From: Corallium rubrum
Lineage: Eukaryota > Cnidaria > Anthozoa > Scleralcyonacea > Coralliidae
Assembly: GCA_964035015.1 (NCBI GenBank)
Contig: OZ036006.1
Span: 4,921,541 to 4,985,540, forward strand
DNA length: 64,000 nt
Reading direction: 5' to 3'
Position 1 is the first letter of the stretch. Each line of letters opens with the position of its first letter. The notes beneath the pieces were generated by a model. That model was not told the origin of the DNA. It was given only the letters and a program-made list of their open reading frames with translations, and searched no databases. Below are positions 1 to 9,800 of the stretch, piece after piece. The position numbers and the translations under genes are program-made.

Positions 1-345
1 TCTTTGGGAGCACTATAATTTTGAATAAGTGATATACTTCGTCTTGTGTGTACCCTTCTTTGCGCAAGCTTCGAATTATAAAGAGACATTTGTTTGCATC
101 AAATAGCTTGGTCTCAATGTGCTCACTGAAACTGTGCACATAAAAACGCCTTGTGACACTGAACATTTCGTAACTGATGTTGCTTTGTGTAAAAATACTG
201 TACCCTGCTCTTGACATCAGAAATTGAAATATCCTGCAAACTAAGAAAGACACGAAAAAGTTGTAAAAAATCTATTACAATTTCACGAGTTCTTTCAAAT
301 TAAACAAACGTAATTTTTATTGCCAATACCCTTAAAATTTTTTAG
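1..345. other. Intron sequence upstream of the first visible exon
   Basis: This AT-rich stretch precedes a splice acceptor (TTTTTTAG) at about 338-345. I see no exon or complete element in it. The last 40 bases, around 311-333, resemble the terminal sequence of the TA-flanked element at 27236-27762 (TAATTTTTATTGCCA), so a decayed element end may lie here. Confidence 0.45.
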
Positions 346-863
346 GAAACTCTAGATGCTTCAACTGAGGAAGAAGCCGAACAGACAGCTCCACCACCCG
401 CACCAGCGAAACTGGAGCAGAAAGTCGAAGCGCGTTTTATTCGAATAAAAATGCCAGGACTTGTTGTCGGTGCCTGTAGTCGTTGCGCTATTTTCGGCTG
501 TCCAAATGTGACGAATGCGACGACTGCACCAACACTGCTGTATACGACGTATCCCACGACACTTCCCTGCTCTGGGTTCAAGTGTACCAGCGGGAAATGC
601 ATAAATGAGACATTCAGATGTGATGGGACCAATGACTGTGGGGATAACGCCGACGAAGTGGGGTGTCCTGTGACGACTTGCTCTCCAAGTGAGTTTCGTT
701 GCGACAATGGTGTTTGCATCAGTAGTAGTAAACTTTGTGATGGTAGCGACGATTGTGGAGATGGTTCTGATGAAAGTCCTGACTGCGTCAAACCAACGTG
801 TCCTCCAGATTACTTCCCCTGCGAACATCCACCTTATCAGCCTCCAATTTGCATTCCGCAAAG
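346..863 (+). CDS. Exon 1 (of visible part): F5/8C-like end, LDLa 1, LDLa 2, start of LDLa 3
   Basis: The acceptor is at 344-345 and the donor at 864-865 (GGTATGG). The first 50 or so codons include RFIRIKMPG and CAIFGC, which look like the last strand and closing cysteine of an F5/8 type C (discoidin) domain; this is inference from a short stretch. A Thr-rich linker follows. Then come two LDLa modules, recognised by six cysteines each and the calcium-binding acidic clusters [16 protein letters not shown] and [14 protein letters not shown] third LDLa begins at CPPDYFPC and is cut by intron 1 two bases into an Arg codon. Confidence 0.85.
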
Positions 864-3800
864 GTATGGTTACTAAGCGTATAGATAACTAGACTGCGCA
901 TGTGCATGCACTAGCTCCTCTGTACGAATGACTGGCGGATTTTGCTACATTACGGGCATCTGTTGTGAGTGTCTGTCTAGTGTCTAGTGTCTAGTGTCTA
1001 GTGTCTAGTGTCTAGTGTCTAGTGTCTAGTGTCTAGTGTCTAGTGTCTAGTGTCTAGTGTCTAGTGTCTAGTGTCTAGTGTCTAGTGTCTAGTGTCTAGT
1101 GTCTAGTGTCTAGTGTCTAGTGTCTAGTGTCTAGTGTCTAGTGTCTAGTGTCTAGTGTCTAGTGTCTAGTGTCTAGTGTCTAGTGTCTAGTGTCTAGTGT
1201 CTAGTGTCTAGTGTCTAGTGTCTAGTGTCTAGTGTCTAGTGTCTAGTGTCTAGTGTCTAGTGTCTAGTGTCTAGTGTCTAGTGTCTAGTGTCTAGTGTCT
1301 AGTGTGTAGTGTCTAGTGTCTAGTGTCTAGTGTTTACTAGCTTATACACCAACCTGACCCACTAGAGTGTCTACTGCTTGGCTTATGTACACTAACTTAA
1401 CCCACTTGTGTGTTTACTGCCTAGCTTATACATACACTAACCTGATCATAGATAATGAAGTGGAACTGGATAGGAAACTTAAAACGATGTTACGAAACCG
1501 GAAACGATGTTTGCACAACTTGCTATGGTAATTATACACTTATAAGCGGGCAATGCACCCAACGGGTGGTCCCACATGGCTAAAATCAGACACTGCTAAA
1601 CTTAAGTATATTACACTATTGTTTAATTTTAGCAATAGCTGATCCTGGCCATATGAGACCACCCGTTAGATGCATTAGCTGCTTATAAGTGTATAATTAC
1701 CATAGCAAGTTGTGCAAACATCGTTTCCGGTTTCGTAACATCGTTTTAAGTTTCCTATCCAGTTCCACTTCATTATCTATGACCTGACCCACTAGTGTGT
1801 TTACTGTCTAGCTTTTACATACACTAACCTGACCCACTAGTGTGTTTACTGCCTAGCTTATACATACACTAACCTGACCCACTAGTGTGTTTACTGCCTA
1901 GCTTTTACATACACTAACCTGACCCACTAGTGTGTTTACTGCCTAGCTTATACACTAACCTGACTCACTAGTGTGTTTACTGCCAAGCTTATACACTAAC
2001 CTGCCCCACTAGTGTGTTTACTGCCTAGCTTATACACTAACCTGACTCACTAGTGTGTTTACTACCTAGCTTATACACCAACCTGACCCACTAGTGTGTT
2101 TACTGCCTAGCTTATACACTAACCTGACTCAGTAGTGTGTTTACTACCTAGCTTATACACTAACCTGACCCACTAGTGTGTTTACTGTCTAGCTTTTACA
2201 TACACTAACCTGACCCACTAGTGTGTTTACTGCCTAGCTTATACACTAACCTGACTCACTAGTGTGTTTACTGCCAAGCTTATACACTAACCTGCCCCAC
2301 TAGTGTGTTTACTGCCTAGCTTATACACTAACCTGACTCACTAGTGTGTTTACTGCCAAGCTTATACACTAACCTGACCCACTAGTGTGTTTACTACCAA
2401 GCTTATACACTAACCTGACCCACTAGTGTGTTTACTGCCTAGCTTATACACTAACCTGACTCACTAGTGTGTTTACTGCCTAGCTTATACACTAACCTGA
2501 CCCACTAGTGTGTTTACTGTCTAGCTTATACACTAACCTGACCCACTAGTGTGTTTACTGCCTAGCTTATACACTAACCTGACTCACTAGTGTGTTTACT
2601 GCCTAGCTTATACACTAACCTGACCCACTAGTGTGTTTACTGCCTAGCTTATACACTAACCTGACTCACTAGTGTGTTTACTGCCTAGCTTATACACTAA
2701 CCTGACCCACTAGTGTGTTTACTGCCTAGCTTATACACTAACCTGACTCACTAGTGTGTTTACTGCCTAGCTTATACACTAACCTGACTCACTAGTGTGT
2801 TTACTGCCTAGCTTATACACTAACCTGACCCACTAGTGTGTTTACTGTCTAGCTTATACACTAACCTGACCCACTAGTGTGTTTACTGCCTAGCTTATAC
2901 ACTAACCTGACCCACTAGTGTGTTTACTGCCTAGCTTATACACTAACCTGACCCACTAGTGTGTTTACTGCCTAGCTTATACACTAACCTGACCCACTAG
3001 TGTGTTTACTGCCTAGCTTATACACTAACCTGACCCACTAGTGTGTTTACTGTCTAGCTTATACACTAACCTGACTCACTAGTGTGTTTACTGCCTAGCT
3101 TATACACACTAACCTGGCCCACTGTTTAGTGTTCGTCAGTTCACTCGCTTTGGTGTTTCTTTTTTCGGGTACAGTTTTTGTTTTTACAGCAACCACCTTT
3201 TTTCTATCATTACCATTACAATTCTTATACTTTCTAGATTCGTTTGTGATGGTGATCCAGATTGCCGTGGCGGAGAGGACGAGAAACCAGAAAGTTGTCT
3301 TCTAACAACTCTTAAGCCACCTCCTTGTGAATTCCAATGCGTTCAAGGTCCGTGTATTCCCAGGAAACAGATCTGTGATTATTTCAAAGATTGTCCTTTT
3401 GGTGACGATGAACATAACTGTACTTGCACCAACCAAAGCGAATGGCGATGTTCGCCTAATGGTACTTGTATATCCATTGGGCAAATGTGTGATGGTGTCT
3501 CAGACTGTCCTGATAATGCTGATGAGCAGAGTTGTCCTATTAACGTTACCTCGGCGCCCACCTTGCGAACTACCACCAGACCAACGAGTGTTTTACTGGC
3601 TACTACATTGCCCCACATTAGTACAGCGCTACCACAAGCTGTTTGTCAGGACCTGAATACTACATATAAGGTGAGTTGAATTAAACGCTTTCAACATAGA
3701 TAATGGAAGTGGAACTGGATAGGAAACTTACGAAACCGAAAACGATGTTTGCACAACTTGCTATGGTAATTATAATCGAAATATGGTATAGTAGGTTAAT

Positions 3801-6800
3801 ACTGCCGAAACAGAGAACGTGAGTGGTCTAACGTTTCGAGCGAAGGCCCTTCGTCAGAGAGAAGGGCCTTCGCTCGAAACGTTAGACCACTCACGTTCTC
3901 TGTTTCGGCAGTATTAACCAACTATACCATACTTCGATTGTTTCAACACTGCCTACGCAGCACACTACTTTTATTACACTATGTGGTAATTATGCACTTA
4001 TAAGGGGCTAATTGCAGCTAACGGGTGGTCCCACATGGCTAAAATCAGACACTACCGACTTAAGTGATATTACACTATTGTTTAATTTCAGCAATGGTTG
4101 ATCCTGGCCATGTGGGATCGCTCGTTAGGTGCATTAGCTGCTTATAATTGTAAAATTACCATAGCAAGTTGTGCAAACATAGTTTCCGGTTTCGTAAGAG
4201 CGTTTTAAGTTTCCTATCCAGTTCCCCGTCCATTATCTTTGCTTTCAATGTCCTTCAAATACTCATCTCAAACTCATTAATAATTCATGAGGAAAACACA
4301 AAGGAAATCAGTACCGTGTCGGTGGTTTGGATATTGGAGGAAGAAATTACATAAATTAAGCAAACTTTTACCCCGATTTTCTCTTAAAATACATAGACTC
4401 GGAGGAGTGTTTCATCGGGATATCCAAACACCTCGAAGTCTGTTCAAAAACCTCGGCTTCGCCTCGGTTTTCAATAAACGTCTCATTGTTTGGATATCCT
4501 GATGAAACACTCCTCCTAGTGTATGATATATTACATAATACATGAGGAAACCCAAAAGAGATCAGTACCATGTCCGTGGATTTTTGATCTGGATTTTTGG
4601 ATCTGGTAAAGAATCCTCCTGATTTACATAAGCTTTAGCTTTGATGTTCTCGGCTTGGACAACGTTGTTTTTCAAAATTACTACGCCAATGAACTTACCA
4701 AATGGGTCGTTTAACTCGGCTATCACCTCGTGTCTATAGAGACGTCAAGATCTATACGACGTCAACCTCGACGACGACGTCCTTTAAACAAAAGAATTAT
4801 TTTGCACAACAAAGAGAATGAATAATTTTAGACCCAAGAGTAATCTCAACACGGTCCTCGTTCTTCCATAGATAATAGGGACCTTAAGATCTACGACGGC
4901 AACTTCGAGGACGACGTCCTTCAAACAAAAGCATTCTTCTTGCAAAACAAAGATAATGAATAATTTTTAGCCCCAAGAGTAATCTGAACACCGTCCTCGC
5001 TCTGTATACAACGCCACTCAGAGCATTTTCACGTCTTCAGGACGACGTTGACTCGTGGGGTGATGAGAACTGTTGTCTGAGATTGCCTTAACATAGACAC
5101 TGCAACGGTTTTAACACTTTGAAAATTATAAAACAAGCTTCAAGTATTGAATACGGTAGTCAGTTAACCGTGACTTATTTTTAATGCTAAAATTTGAATT
5201 GCTTTTTAACCGCCGTCGTCGTCCTAGCATCTTAAGGTCCCTAATGAAGGGGAACTGGATAGGAAACTTACGAAACCGGAAACGTTGTTTGCACAACTTG
5301 CTATGGTAATTCTACACTTATAAGGGGCTAATGCACCTAACGGGTGGTCCCACATGGCCACGATCAGCTATTGCTGAAATTAAACAATAGTGTAATATCA
5401 CTTAAGTTCAGTAGTGTCTGATTTTAGCCATGTGGAACCACCCATTAGGTGCATTGCCCACTTATAAGTGTATAATTACCATAGCAAGTTGTGCAAACTT
5501 CGTTTCCGGTTTCGTAAGTTTCCTATCCAGTTCCCCTTCCATTATCTATGGTTCTTCATTACAACGCCACTTAGAACATTTTTACGTCTTCAGGATGACG
5601 TCAACGGCCAAAAAATGAGAACTGTCGCTTGGGATTGACTTCAATTACAGACACTACAATCATTTTAGCAGTGCTGGGGCGTTTTGGAAGTACTCTTTAA
5701 TAAACGAGCAGGAGTGTTTTATCAAATATAAAGACACGAGGCGAAGCCGAGTGTTTTCATATCTGATAAAACACGAACTGCGAGTTTATTGAACGGCTTC
5801 AAAAACGAACCACTTGAAAAGATCATTGGCGTAGTAAGTTTGAAAAATAACCTTGTCTAAGCCGAGAAAATCAAAGCTAAAGTTTATGTAAATCAGGAGG
5901 TATCTTTATCACATATAAAGACACGATACGGTCATGATTTTCTTTTGTGTTTTCCTCATGAATTATTAATGACTTTTTGAAGTCAGTAAACTAGCTTCAA
6001 ATATCAAATATAATAGTCAGTTAACCGTGACTTCTTTAAATTGTAAAACTTAACTTGCTTTTTAACCGCCGTCGTCGTCCTAGCATCTCAAAGTCCCCAA
6101 TATATCTGATAAAACGCTGCTGGTCGTGTTTTAGATATTACTTTACTGCTTGTGCTTGCGTCACAACATCGTTGTTTAATTTTTCTTCTCTGTTTACAGC
6201 TAAACGCCACTTGGTTTAAAGATCCTTGCTACAAGTGTAAATGCTATTCACAAAATAACATTTCCTGTGCCTTGGTTTGCACAATTTCCAGTTGTAGTCA
6301 GGTAAATGAAGTTGCTTTAGCTTATATGCTGTCGGCTCAAAATAACGGATGGTCACCGGTCAATGACCGGGCCAAATTGCGGTGCCCTGAATGTTAGCTT
6401 GCGGGCGCAACTTTCAAACCGCTTTATATTCGTTCGTTCGTTCGTTCGTTCGTTCGTTCGTTCGTTCGTTCGTTCGTTCGTTCGTTCGTTCGTTCGTTCG
6501 TTCGTTCGTTCGTTCGTTCGTTCGTTCGTTCGTTCGTTCGTTCGTTCGTTCGTTCGTTCGTTCGTTCGTTCGTTCGTTCGTTCGTTCGTTCGTTCGTTCG
6601 TTCGTTCGTTCGTTCGTTCGTTCGTTCGTTCGTTCGTTCGTTCGTTCGTTCGTTCGTTCGTTCGTTCGTTCGTTCGTTCGTTCGTTCGTTCGTTCGTTCG
6701 TTCGTTTTTAACGCGATATTTTGAACGCCACAGGGCACCGCTTTTTAGCACTGTGCCTGGTTTTTAATGTTACCGGTCAAGTTTGTATAACGCCGGTCAT

Positions 6801-9800
6801 TTTGACCGGTCATATTACTTGCAATGAATTTTATTACTTCCATTTGTAGACCCGTTTCATAATGTCTGATATATATTGAAGTGAACTATGCATGCATTTC
6901 CTTTTTATGACAAATGTTCATATCAGTACTAGCTTATATATATATAGCGTAGAATAATATACTTTACATGTTTGTGTTGTGGTGTTGTGGTTTGTTTGGG
7001 TTTTTTCCCGTTGTTTTGTTGGGGTTTGGGTTTGTTGTTTTTTTGCCGGGGGTGGGGTGAAATTTGACCGGTCAAAAATCGCCTTTGACCGGTCACAATT
7101 GGAACTGACCAGTCACGATGACCAGCGTAACATGAAACGTTATTTTGAGCCCTATTTCTCGTAACTTAACCTTGTTTTAAAATGCTTTAAAATCTAATAA
7201 CAGGGTCAGCAGTTGAAGAATCCTGGCAATGAGTGCTGTGAATGTGTGCCTATTCCACCAACAACGCCTGTCACACAACAAGTGACCAGCACTGTATTTC
7301 CACCGAGAACAACATCACCAGTCTCTGTCCCAGTCTCCACTACTCCGCGCCCTACGACCGTCACTCTTCTGCAGTTACGACCAAAGGTATGCAGTTATCT
7401 TTAAAGGGGGATCATATAACGCTATTTTTAATAATTCTGATACAAACAAAACTGTCCTTAACTGCTCTTTACTACCAAAATCAGTGGAGTGTCTTTTCCG
7501 GAAGAAAAAAGGTTGTCTGGAAGGCGGCCAAACGTGTATGTTTTGTGACGTCAACGGCTCAGGAATGCAGCATGGCGTGTGAACGAATTCAACGAATTCT
7601 GTTGAACAAGATGTTTTCTGAATGGTGTGTACTACAGTATCACATTCATTTTACACTGCGTTCAAAATTAACATCTTATTCAACTGAATTCGTCTATTTT
7701 GTCGTATTCGTTCACACGTCCACGCGGCATTCGCGAGCCGTTGACGTCGCAAAACATAAACGTTTGGCCGCCTTCCAGACAACCTTTTTTCTTCCAGAAA
7801 AGACACTCTACTGACTTTGGTAGTAAATTCTCCGAGTTTAAATTTAATTCATTAACACTCAGGCCTGGACCTCTCCCTGTGCTAAATAAAATCGTCTGGC
7901 GTTAGCCAGAATAAAATACTAAAGACTCGTCTTCAGGCTTCAAAGTGTTAGAGATAGGTTTTAACACTTTGAGGCCTGGACCTCTCCCTGTGCTGAATAA
8001 AATCGTCTGACGTTAGCCAGAATAAAATACTAAAGACTCGTCGTCAGGCTTCAAAGTGTTAAAGAGATAGGTTTTAACACTTTGAGGCCTGGACCTCTCC
8101 CTGTGCTGAATAGAATCGTCTGGCGTTAGCCAGAATAAAATACTAAAGGCTCGTCTTCAGGCTTCAAAGTGTTGACAGCGTGACATGGCCCATTAAATCT
8201 ACGAAAAACGTTTTCGAATATGTCATCAAGTGAAAAAAATTAAATAAAAGTTTGAAAGAGCGAAGAATGGACTAGAAGTGTGTGTTTGTGATCAGAATTG
8301 TACAAAAGTTTAATCCATCTTTCTCTCTAATTACGATTTGTTCGATTAATTTTTAAGGACCAACATTACAATGTACCAATGTGACCTGCGCGTGCGTGAA
8401 GACGTGTGAAGCTCCAGATAGCAGTTGTAGTGGCTCCAGTTGTCAACCTGGATGCCAGTGTCCAAATGGAACATTCCTTGAAGGCAATAACTGTATATCT
8501 ATGGAGCAATGTCCTTGCTACTACGATGGCAAGATATACAAGGTAACGAAACATTAGTATTAGAATGTCTTCACAGAATAAAGCTACGGTTGCACACACC
8601 GATTTGTGTCGCAAGGTATTGCGAGGTAAATCGGTCACCCGGCTACACACATCAATTTGTGTTGAAGTAAACCAAGGATGGGCGGAGCTTGGACAAAAGA
8701 AATTTGGCATGATTGCAACACAAATCGGCGACAGGTATGTTACACTTGTCGATTTGTAAGGCGTTTCAGATTTTCGTTGCAAGTTTTTGATCCCTTATCA
8801 AAAACTTGCAATGCTTCAGCAACGCATAAATCGGTGTCGACTGGGTATGTTACACACACCGATTTATCTCGCAATGCCGTTGCGACACAAATTGACGACA
8901 TAAATCGGTGTGTAACCAGTAGGCCCCTAGTTTAATACTTATTAAAGTTCTCAAACTCATTAATAATTCACAGTTGAATAAAAGTCGGTGTGCTGCGTAG
9001 GCAGTGTTGAAACAACAATCGAAATATAGTAAGGTTAGATATACTGCCGAAACAGAAGGTAGACTAGTTGTCCAACGTTTCGAGCAAAGGCCCTTCGTCA
9101 GAGAGAAAACGTCTCTCTGACGAAGGGCCTTCGCTCGAAACGTTAGAAACTGTGTTCAATATTTTTGACAGTACTAATTTAAACCTTACTATATTTCGAT
9201 TTGTCATTAATAATTCAGTCAGCTTCATCAGACAGCTCCATTATGATCTTTTTTGTTTAGTTTGGTGAATCTTACAAGCAAGATGTTTGTACGCACTGTG
9301 TCTGTCTCAACAACAGTTTCTCGTGTCAAAAGAGATGTGAACTGACTTGTCCGGTAAGATTAACAGTGTTGAAAAACTGACAGAATTGGGCCCTTTGACT
9401 CCTAAGCACGTATGTAGACGCCCCTTTAGGCCGAAGGCCCCTGGTAGGCAAGGGATTAGTATATAAGAGTAGCCTGCGTGGCCGGCGTTCTGCCTGCGGG
9501 CGGGAGAAATGGGGAGGAGCTTTGTGTGATGCGCGGCCTTTGAAGCCCCAACAGTGGATAAATCGTTAATTCAATGGTCCTGATCATGTTTCGACTGTTT
9601 TGTCGGAGTGACTCTTTAGAAAATCCTAAATAAAGCTCGATTTTGAGTTTAGCTTAATATATTCACGACCTGATAAGTAAACATTAGTTAGGTTTGTACC
9701 GCTCAGAAGAAAAAAACCCCACCGGCAGCGCAGGTTATGATTAGACGCATTTCTATGAAATTGGGTATTTTAACTCCGTTCTCAGTGTACAAGCTGTTGT

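Larger units (their letters stand above)
4738..6100. mobile_element. Element B, outer copy, interrupted by A and C insertions
   Basis: Three separated segments (4738-4866, 5551-5672, 5988-6100) align in order with the intact copy at 4877-5242. The left part shares GACGACGTCCTT and the AAGAGTAATCT tract; the right part shares GTCAGTTAACCGTGACTT and CCGCCGTCGTCGTCCTAGCA. It is the outermost layer of the nest in intron 2. Confidence 0.72.

Noticed and set aside
342..791. Minus-strand open frame opposite exon 1
   Set aside because: It is the antisense shadow of the LDLa-coding exon, whose cysteine pattern fixes the plus-strand frame.
963..1333. Telomere-like repeat
   Set aside because: The heptamer TGTCTAG is not a known animal telomere repeat and is interstitial next to a related minisatellite.
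6353..6767. Open frames of FVRS or RTNE repeats on both strands
   Set aside because: Pure translation of the (CGTT)n microsatellite in an intron.
7242..7814. 190-codon plus-strand open frame
   Set aside because: It overlaps exon 4 in another frame and then runs through the foldback element at 7468-7827.
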